From positions 1-17,762 of the forward strand of contig CAZSBS010000078.1 of assembly GCA_964605095.1 (NCBI GenBank): 17,762 nucleotides of DNA, in the 5' to 3' direction. Below, piece by piece: positions 7,062-14,561 of the stretch. Each line of letters starts with the position of its first letter. Positions within the stretch are counted from its first letter, which is position 1. Both the position numbers and the translations under genes were made by a program. A model generated the notes under the pieces. The model did no database searches. It was not told where the DNA came from and was given only the letters and a program-made list of their open reading frames with translations. Origin of the DNA: JAUWQU01 sp964605095 (GTDB taxonomy: Bacteria; Planctomycetota; Phycisphaerae; SM23-33).

Positions 7062-7439
7062 ATGACTGAGCGAACGCAGATCTACAAATGCAAGGTGTGC
7101 GGCATAGTTACAGAGGTGCTGGACGGCGGCGCGGGCGAGCTCGTATGTTGCGGCCAGCCGATGCAACTGATGACTGCCCGGACGGAAGATTCGACGAAGG
7201 AAAAGCACGTGCCGTACGTCGAGAAGGTTGCCGGCGGCGTGAAGGTGCGGGTGGGGCAAAACGAAGCCCATCCCATGCTCGACAAGCACTGGATCCAGTG
7301 GATCGAGGTGGTTGTCGACGGCGTGCAGCACAGGCAGTTCCTGAATCCCGGCCAGGCGCCGGAGGCGTTTTTCCCTGTTACGGGCAAGGTCATCACCGCC
7401 CGCGAGTTTTGCAACCTGCACGGCCTTTGGAAAGGATGA
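7062..7439 (+). CDS. dfx: Desulfoferrodoxin (class I superoxide reductase)
   Basis: A 125-residue cytoplasmic enzyme that reduces superoxide to H2O2 without making O2, typical of anaerobes. The N-terminal desulforedoxin-like domain keeps all four iron ligands (C10, C13, C29, C30), making this a two-iron class I enzyme. The catalytic centre II has H49 in EKHVP, H70, H76, C117 and H120, with E47 and K48 at the active site. A purine-rich AAGGAAAGG lies about 8 nt before the ATG. The peroxide it makes could be removed by the upstream Tpx, and electrons would come from rubredoxin at the end of the cluster. The ferritin gene begins 6 nt after the stop. Confidence 0.95.
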   Translation: MTERTQIYKCKVCGIVTEVLDGGAGELVCCGQPMQLMTARTEDSTKEKHVPYVEKVAGGVKVRVGQNEAHPMLDKHWIQWIEVVVDGVQHRQFLNPGQAPEAFFPVTGKVITAREFCNLHGLWKG

Positions 7440-7445
7440 CCGATC

Positions 7446-7976
7446 ATGATAAGCAAGAAGATGCAGAAGGCGATCAACGATCAGATCAACGCGGAGCTTC
7501 ATTCGGCGTACCTGTACATGTCGATGGTCTCGTACTTCAAGTCGCAGAACCTCGACGGCTTTGCCCAGTGGATGACCGTCCAGACTCAGGAGGAGATCTT
7601 CCACGCGACGAAGTTCTTCAACTTCGTACTCGATCGCGGCGGGCGGGCGCTGCTGGCGCCCATCGCTGCCGTGGACACCGAGTGGGACTCGCCCCTGGCC
7701 GCCTTCGAGGCCGCTTACAAGCACGAGCAGTACATCACCAAGCGGATCAACGACCTGCTGAAGCTGGCACGCCAGGAGTCCGACACCGCCGCCGAGGTGC
7801 TGCTCCAGTGGTACGTCACCGAGCAGGTCGAGGAAGAGGCCAACGCCGACCGGATCGTCAACAAGCTCAAGCTGATGGCCGGGGCGCCGGGCGGGCTTTA
7901 CATGCTGGACCAGGAGCTTGGCACGCGAGTCTACACTCCCCCGGCCGGGGCGGCCGCGGGCGGACAGGGAGCCTGA
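7446..7976 (+). CDS. ftnA: Non-haem bacterial ferritin
   Basis: A 176-residue iron-storage ferritin forming a 24-subunit cage that oxidises Fe(II) and stores it as mineral. The di-iron ferroxidase residues are all present: E17, E50, H53, E94 and Q127, with nearby E49, E126, E129 and E130, the same numbering as E. coli FtnA. There is no haem-binding methionine typical of bacterioferritin. The C-terminus ends in an Ala/Gly-rich tail. It lies between the superoxide reductase and a second ferritin-like gene, with 6-nt and 2-nt gaps, so the three are almost certainly cotranscribed. Removing free iron here would limit Fenton chemistry. Confidence 0.94.
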   Translation: MISKKMQKAINDQINAELHSAYLYMSMVSYFKSQNLDGFAQWMTVQTQEEIFHATKFFNFVLDRGGRALLAPIAAVDTEWDSPLAAFEAAYKHEQYITKRINDLLKLARQESDTAAEVLLQWYVTEQVEEEANADRIVNKLKLMAGAPGGLYMLDQELGTRVYTPPAGAAAGGQGA

Positions 7977-7978
7977 CA

Positions 7979-8470
7979 ATGATTACCTTCAACGCCGATG
8001 AAGTCTTCGAGATGGCCGAACAAATCGAACGCAACGGCGCGGCCTTCTATCGCGAGGCGGCTGAAAACTTCCGGGGCCTGGACCTGAGCAAGGTTCTGCT
8101 GGACCTGGCCGCGATGGAGGACGATCACGAGCGGGAGTTCCGCGCGATGCGACTCGAACTGGTGCCAAAGTTGCGGACCGAGGAGAAGTTCGACCCAACG
8201 GGCGAGGGGGCCTTGTACCTCCACGCAATGGTGCATGGGAAGGTCTTCGACCCCAAGGCCGAGCCCGCCCGCAAGCTGGCAGGCTCCGCGAAGCCCGGCG
8301 ACATCCTCCGCATCGCCATCGAGATGGAGAAGAACTCCATCGTCTTCTACCTGACGGTCAAGAAGATGGTGCGGTTCCTGGCCGGTCAGAGCCGCATCGA
8401 CGACATCATCGAACAGGAACTGGGCCACATCGCCACGCTGAGCAAGCAACTGGCTACCGTGGGGAATTGA
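7979..8470 (+). CDS. Ferritin-like di-iron protein (rubrerythrin domain without rubredoxin)
   Basis: A 163-residue four-helix di-iron protein. Ligands form the symmetrical rubrerythrin pattern: E17 in ERNGAAFY with E47-x2-H50, and E117 in EKNSIVFY with E147-x2-H150; the two halves resemble each other. The rubredoxin domain of classical rubrerythrins is missing, so electrons would have to come from a separate partner such as the rubredoxin encoded at 9827. Possible roles are peroxide reduction or iron oxidation; the sequence does not decide. It starts 2 nt after the ferritin stop and ends 2 nt before the flavodiiron gene. Confidence 0.88.
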   Translation: MITFNADEVFEMAEQIERNGAAFYREAAENFRGLDLSKVLLDLAAMEDDHEREFRAMRLELVPKLRTEEKFDPTGEGALYLHAMVHGKVFDPKAEPARKLAGSAKPGDILRIAIEMEKNSIVFYLTVKKMVRFLAGQSRIDDIIEQELGHIATLSKQLATVGN

Positions 8471-8472
8471 CA

Positions 8473-9702
8473 ATGACGCAGGAACTGACGGCCGTAAAGA
8501 TCGCCGACCGAGTCTACTGGGTCGGCGCGATCGACTGGGAGATCCGCAACTTCCACGGCTACCTCACCAGTCGCGGCACGACCTACAACGCCTTCCTGGT
8601 TCTGGCTGACAAGGTCACGTTGATCGACACGGTGAAGGCGCCGTTTTACGACGAGCTGATGGCGCGGATCTCGTCGGTGATCGATCCGGCGAAGATCGAC
8701 TACATCGTCTCGAACCATTCGGAGATGGACCATACCGGCTGCCTGCCTCGGGTGGCCGCGGCGGTGAAGCCGGAGAAGGTCTTCGCCAGTCAGCAGGGCC
8801 AGAAGGCTCTCGGCGAGCATTTCGGCGCGGGCCTGGAGGTCGTCGCGGTCAGCGAAGGCCAGGTGCTGGACCTCGGCTCTGACAAGCTGTCGTTCTTCGA
8901 GACCCGCATGTGCCACTGGCCAGACAGCATGGTCAGCTACCTTCACGGCCCGGGCGTGCTGTTCAGCCAGGACGCGTTTGGCATGCACCTGGCCTCGGTC
9001 GAGCGGTTCGACGACGAACTCGACGCCCTGCCGCTGGAGCACGAGTTGGCCAAGTATTACGCCAACATCCTCATGCCGCTGGCGGCGCCCATAAAGAAGG
9101 CCCTGGACAAGTTGACCGGCAGCGGGCTGGACTTCAAGCTCGTCTGTCCGGACCACGGGCCCATCTGGCGAAAGAACTTTCCCCGGGTGCTGGAGCTTTA
9201 CCGGCGATGGTCCGGCTGCCAACGCTCGCCAAAGGCAGTCGTCGTCTACGACACGATGTGGCAGAGCACGCGGAAGATGGCCGAGGCTATCCGCGACGGC
9301 CTGACCGCCGGCGGGGCTGCGGCGGTCGTCATGCCGCTGGAAAGCTCGCATCGCAGCGACGTCGCCACCGAGGTCCTCGAGGCCGGGGCGCTGATCGTCG
9401 GCTCGCCGACCATAAACAACCAGGTCTTCCCCACCGTCGCCGACGTGATGTGCTACCTCCAGGGGCTTAGGCCCGCGGGTCTGATTGGCGCGGCCTTCGG
9501 CTCGTATGGATGGTCCGGCGAGGCCGCCAAGCTGTTGTCCGGCATCCTGGACACAATGAAGGTCGAGCAGGTCTGCGAACCCGTGCGGGCGAAGTACGTG
9601 CCCTCGCCAGAGGATCTGTCCGCCTGCCGCGAGCTGGGCGCAAAGGTCGCCCGGCGCCTGGCTGAGACGTATCCTGAGCGCTTTGCAACCCCTCCCTCTT
9701 GA
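8473..9702 (+). CDS. fprA: Flavodiiron protein (FprA-type, O2/NO reductase)
   Basis: A 409-residue cytoplasmic enzyme that reduces O2 to water (or NO to N2O) using electrons from rubredoxin. The N-terminal beta-lactamase-like domain carries the di-iron ligands: H82, E84, D86 and H87 in HSEMDHTG, H148 in MCHWPDS, D167 in SQDAFG and H228 in CPDHGP. The C-terminal flavodoxin domain starts near residue 254 with VVVYDTMWQSTRKMAEAI, the FMN phosphate loop. There is no fused rubredoxin, matching class A proteins such as Desulfovibrio rubredoxin:oxygen oxidoreductase, and a separate rubredoxin follows. ATG 8473 is used; a TTG at 8467 adds only two residues. Confidence 0.95.
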   Translation: MTQELTAVKIADRVYWVGAIDWEIRNFHGYLTSRGTTYNAFLVLADKVTLIDTVKAPFYDELMARISSVIDPAKIDYIVSNHSEMDHTGCLPRVAAAVKPEKVFASQQGQKALGEHFGAGLEVVAVSEGQVLDLGSDKLSFFETRMCHWPDSMVSYLHGPGVLFSQDAFGMHLASVERFDDELDALPLEHELAKYYANILMPLAAPIKKALDKLTGSGLDFKLVCPDHGPIWRKNFPRVLELYRRWSGCQRSPKAVVVYDTMWQSTRKMAEAIRDGLTAGGAAAVVMPLESSHRSDVATEVLEAGALIVGSPTINNQVFPTVADVMCYLQGLRPAGLIGAAFGSYGWSGEAAKLLSGILDTMKVEQVCEPVRAKYVPSPEDLSACRELGAKVARRLAETYPERFATPPS

Positions 9703-9715
9703 CGGGGGGGGGGTT
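9687..9715 (+). terminator. GC-rich hairpin overlapping the flavodiiron stop codon
   Basis: AACCCCTCCC (9687-9696) pairs with GGGGGGGGTT (9706-9715) with one G-U pair, around a 9-nt loop that contains the TGA stop. There is no T-run after it. It could slow transcription or protect mRNA ends, lowering or separating expression of the rubredoxin gene downstream. The ten-G run also makes this a place where sequencing errors are likely. Confidence 0.45.
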
Positions 9716-9826
9716 GGAAGAAACAGCCATCCGTGGTGGTGACAATGGTGGCGCCAGGGCTTGGTAAACAAGGTGGCTAAACACGTACAAAACGCTTTTA
9801 CGCAACCCAAGGAAAAAGGAAGAGCC

Positions 9827-9985
9827 ATGCAGAAGTTCGTGTGCGACGCATGCGGGTATATATACGATCCCGCAAAGGGCGACCCCGACCACGGCGTCCA
9901 ACCCGGAACTGCCTTTGCCGATGTGCCCGCCGACTGGGTCTGCCCGGAATGCGGAGTGGGCAAGGAAGAGTTCTCGCCCATGTGA
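9827..9985 (+). CDS. Rubredoxin
   Basis: A 52-residue one-iron electron carrier. The Fe(Cys)4 site is C6-x2-C9 (CDACGY) and C39-x2-C42 (CPECG); YIYDPAKGDPDHGV, the central proline-rich loop and the DWVCPECG knuckle are canonical. ATG 9827 follows a purine-rich AAGGAAAAAGGAAGAG; reading from GTG or TTG further upstream would add residues not seen in rubredoxins. It lies 124 nt behind the flavodiiron gene and is its likely electron donor, and may also serve superoxide reductase and the rubrerythrin-like protein. Confidence 0.95.
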   Translation: MQKFVCDACGYIYDPAKGDPDHGVQPGTAFADVPADWVCPECGVGKEEFSPM

Positions 9986-10039
9986 AACCCAGCGACCTTG
10001 ATGCACCGCGCTCTTGAAGAGGGGCGCAATTCAGGGTGC

Positions 10040-10070
10040 CATGCTTCCCCATGCTTTTCGGGGAAGCATG
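10040..10070. repeat. 11-bp perfect hairpin downstream of rubredoxin
   Basis: CATGCTTCCCC (10040-10050) and GGGGAAGCATG (10060-10070) pair perfectly around a 9-nt loop; AGGG/CCCT (10033-10036 / 10073-10076) can extend it across an internal loop. It begins 55 nt after the rubredoxin stop and could end the oxygen-defence transcript, though no T-run follows. Its left flank (GGGTGCCATG) resembles the left end of the larger hairpin at 10101, suggesting a related element. Confidence 0.7.
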
Positions 10071-10101
10071 TTCCCTGTGCGACATCGGCGACAGGAGGCC
10101 G

Positions 10102-10210
10102 GGTGCCGTGGTTCGCGCAGGCCCGCAGGGCCGTAGCAACCACGTCTTTCGGTCAGTCGAGTGGCAAGACGTGGTTGCTGCGCTCCAAGGGCTCCGCAAA
10201 CCACGGCACC
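10102..10210. repeat. Long nested hairpin upstream of the TIGR02757 gene
   Basis: Outer arms 10102-10117 and 10195-10210 match in 15 of 16 positions. Inside them, 10135-10148 and 10166-10179 are a perfect 14-bp stem (AGCAACCACGTCTT with its complement) that extends to 17 bp with one wobble pair. The roughly 109-nt element folds into one long interrupted hairpin ending 37 nt before the next ATG. It may be a REP/MITE-like insertion or a structured 5' leader. I see no coding potential in it. Confidence 0.75.
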
Positions 10211-10247
10211 AAATGCACGCAAATATCGGACAGCCAGGATTGCGCTT

Positions 10248-11033
10248 ATGCCGGCCCGAAAGTACAAAGACGCCCTCGAGCACCAGTACCGCACCTTCCA
10301 CAAGCGGCAATTCGTCCATCCGGACCCGCTGGAGTTCCTTTACGACTACCCCGATCCGGCCGACAGGGAGATTGTCGCGCTGATCGCGGCCACGCTGGCC
10401 TACGGGCGTGTAGCGCAGATCCTTGTCAGCGTTCGGCGGGCGCTTGACCGCCTTGGCGCGGCGCCGGGGAGGTATGTCCGCGACACGTCGCCTGCCCGCA
10501 TGAAGTTGGACCTGGCCGGCTTCAAGCACCGCTGGACGACCGGCGACGACCTTGCCGCCATGCTGGCCGGGGCGCGCCGGTGCATCGTCCGGCACGGCTC
10601 GCTCGGCGAGTGCCTGACCCGCAATATCCGCCCCGGCGACGAGACGGTCACCGGGGCCCTGGCGGGGCTTGTCAGCGAGCTTTCCGCCTTTGGCCCGGCC
10701 GCGAGCCTGCTGCCGGACCCCGCGCGCGGAAGCGCGTGCAAACGGCTTCACCTGATGCTTCGCTGGCTGGTCCGCCGCGACGAGGTCGACCCCGGCGGCT
10801 GGGACCACATCCCGCCACGAATGCTCGTCGTGCCCGTGGACGTCCACATGCACCGCATTGCCCGCACACTCAAGCTCACCGCCCGCAACGCCGCCGATGG
10901 CAAGTGCGCCCTTGAGATAACAAGGGCATTCGCCGCCATCAGCCCCGACGATCCGGTGCGGTACGACTTCAGCCTGACACGCCTCGGCCTGAACAGCGAG
11001 GTCCACCTGGCCGACTTCCTCGCCCGGCTGTGA
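10248..11033 (+). CDS. TIGR02757 (DUF2400) family protein
   Basis: A 261-residue protein of a conserved family with no firm function. Recognisable blocks are the N-terminal FVHPDPLEFLYDYPDPADRE, ALIAATLAYGRV (45-55), RDEVDPGGWDHIP (177-189) and VPVDVHMHRIARTLKL (195-210). The last block resembles the VDTHVxR helix of helix-hairpin-helix DNA glycosylases, so a distant HhH-GPD relationship is plausible, but I see no catalytic lysine or iron-sulfur cysteines. ATG 10248 is chosen because AGGA (10236-10239) precedes it and the sequence before is the hairpin element. It may or may not belong to the upstream cluster, since two hairpins intervene. Confidence 0.85.
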   Translation: MPARKYKDALEHQYRTFHKRQFVHPDPLEFLYDYPDPADREIVALIAATLAYGRVAQILVSVRRALDRLGAAPGRYVRDTSPARMKLDLAGFKHRWTTGDDLAAMLAGARRCIVRHGSLGECLTRNIRPGDETVTGALAGLVSELSAFGPAASLLPDPARGSACKRLHLMLRWLVRRDEVDPGGWDHIPPRMLVVPVDVHMHRIARTLKLTARNAADGKCALEITRAFAAISPDDPVRYDFSLTRLGLNSEVHLADFLARL

Positions 11034-11046
11034 GGAGAGGGACAAA

Positions 11047-11061
11047 CGGCAAGGCTTGCCG
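11047..11061. terminator. Small hairpin between convergent genes
   Basis: CGGCAA and TTGCCG pair around GGC in the 84-nt gap between the TIGR02757 gene (+) and the oxidoreductase (-). It could serve as a weak terminator in either direction. No T-run accompanies it. Confidence 0.3.
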
Positions 11062-11117
11062 GCGCCGATGATCGCCGCTTTCCTTTGGCGGGGACCGCGG
11101 GCCTGGCTCCTGGCCGC

Positions 11118-12488
11118 TCAGGCCTTGAACTCTTCCGGGCGGAAGGCGAGTTTTCTTTCGGCTGTGATGGCCTGATCCACCTTCAGGATGGTCACGGCGG
11201 TCTCGAAGCCGACTTCGGCGGGGCAGTTGAGTTTCTCGGCGCCGCGGATGGCGCGAAAGAAGTTCTCCAGGTGCGGCTGGTGCTCGGTCTTGGGGTCTTT
11301 GGGGACCGGGATCGGCGGGTAGTACCGCCCTGGGATGCGGCTGACGCTGACCCCGGGCAGGCTCCAGCTTGGCCCGACGACAAGGCTGGCCGGGCCGGTG
11401 GCAAAGCGTCTTTCCCATTCGTTTCCCTCGGCTGAGTATTCCCGCCGGAAACCGCCCTTTGTCGAGTCTTCGGATATGATGGCCGTGCCTTCGGTGCCCA
11501 TGAAGACTTCCTGGTATCCGCCGTTGCTGGTGGTCGAGTAAAGGTCGTAGTTGCCGCGTACGGTGTGCGGCACGCCGTCTTCCTCGCAGTTCCACTCGTA
11601 GATGGCGATGATGTTGTCCCACCACTCCATTTGCGGATAGTTGTCCGCGCCGCCGCTGGCCGTCACGCTCCGCGGCCCTCGGCCGAGAATCCAGTTAAGC
11701 ACGTCCACCTGGTGGCTGCCGAGGTCCGCCATCGGCCCGCCGGAATACTTGCGGTACCACCGCCAGTTGCGCAGGTGCTGCATGCTCTCGTAGCCGTAGC
11801 GCCGCAGCGTGGCGGCGTCCATGTCGTCGTCGTGGTTCCAGGTGACCGTCAGGGGATGGTCGCGGTTCCAGTTGCCCGCGACATGCGTAATCCGCCCGCA
11901 GGCCTTGCGAGTGACGACGTGCTCGTACAGTGCCTGATACCGCGGGTTGCTGCGCCGCTGATGGCCGATCTGGAGCAGCTTGCCCGTTCTGCGCGACGCC
12001 TCGACCATCTTGCGGGCGTTGTCGATGCTGTTGGACATCTCCTTCTCGCAGTACACGTCCAGCCCGGCCTCCATGCACGCGATGCTGTGCTCGTGGTGAA
12101 CCCAGTCCGGCGTGGCCACGATCACGGCGTCCAGATTGCCTTTTTCCCTGTCGAGCATGTCGCCGTAATCGACGTACTGGCGGACAGGTTGCTTGTATTC
12201 GCGAAGAAGGTTGGACGTGTACGTCCTGTAGTGCTTCCAGATGTCGCAGACGGCCTGGAACCGGACGTTCTCATTATTGCCGCACTTCCTGACGCTGTTG
12301 ATAAGCACACGCCCTTCGGTGCCGCCGCCGATAAGGCCCAGGCGGATCACGTCGCCTTTGTTCGCGGCGTGCAAGATCCGCGGCGCCGCCATCGCGGCTG
12401 CGCCTACGGCCCCGATCGTGGCCGCAGACTTCAGAAAGTCCCGCCGGTTGAATGACCCGCGGTTATCCGATGTTCGTTGCCGGTTCAT
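11118..12488 (-). CDS. Tat-exported Gfo/Idh/MocA-family oxidoreductase
   Basis: A 456-residue NAD(P)-dependent oxidoreductase. The first 42 residues are a twin-arginine signal (NRRDFLKSA, R15-R16, then an Ala-rich hydrophobic stretch and a probable AANK cleavage area), so the enzyme is likely exported already folded with its cofactor. The Rossmann fold begins at VIRLGLIGGGTEGR (48-60). The usual E-K-P motif reads E148-K149-E150. The C-terminal domain has GGPMADLGSHQVDVLNW, whose H and D are typical catalytic positions. Such exported members are very numerous in planctomycetes and are thought to act on sugars; the substrate is unknown. ATG 12488 is preceded by GAAGGA about 9 nt away. It is divergent from the pseudoprotease gene. 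Confidence 0.88.
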   Translation of the reverse strand: MNRQRTSDNRGSFNRRDFLKSAATIGAVGAAAMAAPRILHAANKGDVIRLGLIGGGTEGRVLINSVRKCGNNENVRFQAVCDIWKHYRTYTSNLLREYKQPVRQYVDYGDMLDREKGNLDAVIVATPDWVHHEHSIACMEAGLDVYCEKEMSNSIDNARKMVEASRRTGKLLQIGHQRRSNPRYQALYEHVVTRKACGRITHVAGNWNRDHPLTVTWNHDDDMDAATLRRYGYESMQHLRNWRWYRKYSGGPMADLGSHQVDVLNWILGRGPRSVTASGGADNYPQMEWWDNIIAIYEWNCEEDGVPHTVRGNYDLYSTTSNGGYQEVFMGTEGTAIISEDSTKGGFRREYSAEGNEWERRFATGPASLVVGPSWSLPGVSVSRIPGRYYPPIPVPKDPKTEHQPHLENFFRAIRGAEKLNCPAEVGFETAVTILKVDQAITAERKLAFRPEEFKA

Positions 12489-12624
12489 GTTGGTGTGTCC
12501 TTCATTTGAGTCCCATGATGCGGCCCGGCCGCACGGCCTCGCCCTGTGCTTGTCTGCCCATAGCACGAACGGGGCGGCGGTTTATTAGGGAAGGAATTTC
12601 AAACGAAGAATGTTCCAGGGATGT

Positions 12625-12653
12625 CTGACAGGCCCGGCCTCCCAAGGTATAAT
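12625..12653 (+). promoter_or_regulatory. Sigma-70-type promoter of the pseudoprotease gene
   Basis: CTGACA (12625-12630) and a perfect TATAAT (12648-12653) are 17 nt apart, one base from the ideal -35. Transcription would begin near 12660. This rules out the in-frame ATG at 12621 and favours a start at 12705-12726. Confidence 0.65.
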
Positions 12654-12725
12654 AACTGGCCGATGACTTGGGGTTTAAGGGTGCTTTGCCGGGAAGAAGT
12701 GTGCATGATGCGAAAGGGACGAGCC

Positions 12726-14516
12726 ATGAAAGTGTCGCACGCGATTGGCGTGGCGATTCTCGTGAACCTTGGGTTAGGGTCGGGTTCGTACGCCGGGTCT
12801 CGCGATGTCGAATCTCAGCCGTCCCGGCGGGAAACGCGCCGGACCGACGCTCCGGCGGCTCTGACCAGTGCCGCCCAGGCGCCGTTCCAGGCGATGCGGG
12901 CCCTGTATGCCGCGGCGAGCAAGGGCGTCGTCAAGGTCATCGCCCAGCCCCAGATCGGCCGGGCCCGCGTGGGGTCGGGCTTCTTTGTCTCTTCGAGCGG
13001 CCTGATCGCGACGAGTTGGCGCGTAATTGCCAGCCCGCGCCTCTCAGCCGTCGCGATACAGATCGAAGACGTGATCCTGGAGGCGTCGGTGCTGGCCATA
13101 GACGACAAGGCCGGCGTTGCGATCCTCAAACCCACGGAAGCGATGACCATCCCGCAGGTCTTCAGCGGACGGGCCGGGGAGGGTCCGCGGGCCGGCGAGA
13201 GGGTATTTGGCGTCGGTTATTCAAGCCCGGCCCGGCTGAGCTTCAGCGGGGGCGTGGTGGCTGGCCTGCGTTCGGCCGGAGAGGCCGCCGTCGCCATGGG
13301 CCCCAAGACGAGGCTCGAGCACAGCTACAGGTATATTCAGGCCGACTCGGCCATCGACAGCGGCAACATTGGCGGCCCGCTGCTGGACGACAAATGCAAG
13401 GTGCTGGGTATGTGCGCTATGAAGCGCCCGGGCGGCCCGGACGGGTTCTCCATCGAGTGGAAAGCGGTAGCGGACCTGACAGCGGCCGCCGCAAAGGCCC
13501 GCCCGATAGACATGGGCGAGCTCCAGAAGCGGGCCGCCGCCGTCAAGGATGAGCCATCGCCTTTTGTCCCGGCCCCGACCGCGGGGATGGACATCATCCG
13601 GGCGTTCAACTCCAACCGCAGGCAGGCATATTGCACCCGATGCGGCGGAAAGGGAAAGATAACCGTCACGGAGACCCGAACCAGATGGGTCACGAAGCGA
13701 GTCCTGATTGAGGGCCGATATCACGCGGTACGAACCGCGGAAAAGTACACGGTCGACGTCGAGAAGATATGCCCGGTCTGCCTCGGCAAGCTGGTCAATG
13801 AGGACCCCAAGGCCGCCGGCGAGGCTGTCGGCAAGATGGCCCAGGCGCTGATCTGGGCGGACCTCGACGACCCCGCCGCCGTCGGGCCCTACTGGGAGGG
13901 GATGCGACTGCTCGGCGAACTGGCCTTCCTGGATCGAATGTACGGCGCCCAGGCGAACCGGGCCGCGGCCCAAATGCTCTCGGCGCCGCAAAAGAACATC
14001 GGAGAACCGGTGGCGTTCGGCGGCTACGTCGCGGGCGTCCGCACGGCCAACAAAGGCGCGTTCCTGCTGGTGGTGGTGGGAAACACCAACCAGTGCGTCG
14101 TGGCGGAATGCCCCGGCAGCGTCACGGACCTTGCCGGCCAGTACTGCCAGATTGCCGGAATCGTTTATGGCTCGGACGGCTCGCTGCCCCTGGTCTCCGC
14201 CGCCAGCGTCGAGGTTATGCACAAGGTCGATCCCGCCTACCGCGCCAAGCATCCGGCCCCGCTGCCGCCCGAGTTGGCGAGACTGGCGGCCAGAAGAGTC
14301 ATGCCCCCAGTCCCGACCGACACCCGCGAGCCCGATCTGGCCGAGCAGGCGCTTAAACGCGCCCGGATGTACATCCAGAATAACCTCAAGGCAAAGGCTG
14401 TCGACATACTCAAGGAACTGATCGCGGACTACCCAAAGTCCGAGCAGGCCGCTACCGCCCTGGAACTGCTCGAAAAGCTCGCCCCGGCCGAATACCCGCC
14501 GAAAAAGAAGAGGTAA
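12726..14516 (+). CDS. Exported trypsin-fold pseudoprotease with zinc ribbon and helical tail
   Basis: A 596-residue protein. Residues 1-23 are a signal peptide. Residues about 60-235 follow the trypsin/HtrA pattern (GSGFFVSSSGLIATSWRVIA, DDKAGVAILK, GNIGGPLLD), but the expected catalytic His, Asp and Ser appear as R99, G130 and I215, so it should lack proteolytic activity. Residues 303-352 contain CTRCGGKGK and CPVCLGK (C303, C306, C349, C352), a DnaJ-like zinc ribbon with a basic insert. Residues about 425-500 are beta-rich, possibly OB-like. Residues 537-586 look like a TPR-type helical pair (ILKELIADYPKSEQAATAL). AAGGGA lies 6 nt before ATG 12726; ATG 12705 or 12708 is a fair alternative giving a more basic signal peptide. 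The likely role is an extracytoplasmic binding or scaffold protein. Confidence 0.75.
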   Translation: MKVSHAIGVAILVNLGLGSGSYAGSRDVESQPSRRETRRTDAPAALTSAAQAPFQAMRALYAAASKGVVKVIAQPQIGRARVGSGFFVSSSGLIATSWRVIASPRLSAVAIQIEDVILEASVLAIDDKAGVAILKPTEAMTIPQVFSGRAGEGPRAGERVFGVGYSSPARLSFSGGVVAGLRSAGEAAVAMGPKTRLEHSYRYIQADSAIDSGNIGGPLLDDKCKVLGMCAMKRPGGPDGFSIEWKAVADLTAAAAKARPIDMGELQKRAAAVKDEPSPFVPAPTAGMDIIRAFNSNRRQAYCTRCGGKGKITVTETRTRWVTKRVLIEGRYHAVRTAEKYTVDVEKICPVCLGKLVNEDPKAAGEAVGKMAQALIWADLDDPAAVGPYWEGMRLLGELAFLDRMYGAQANRAAAQMLSAPQKNIGEPVAFGGYVAGVRTANKGAFLLVVVGNTNQCVVAECPGSVTDLAGQYCQIAGIVYGSDGSLPLVSAASVEVMHKVDPAYRAKHPAPLPPELARLAARRVMPPVPTDTREPDLAEQALKRARMYIQNNLKAKAVDILKELIADYPKSEQAATALELLEKLAPAEYPPKKKR

Positions 14517-14561
14517 CCGCCGCAGGCCGAGGCAAGCCCCCGCCGCCGGCCCATTCCCTGG

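Noticed and set aside
8386..11045. Long minus-strand frames opposite the flavodiiron, rubredoxin and TIGR02757 genes
   Set aside because: The plus-strand proteins have complete catalytic motifs; the antisense translations are low-complexity and run through the intergenic hairpins.
13221..14252. A 343-codon minus-strand frame opposite the pseudoprotease gene
   Set aside because: The plus-strand frame has a promoter, signal peptide and zinc-ribbon cysteines; the antisense product matches nothing I know.
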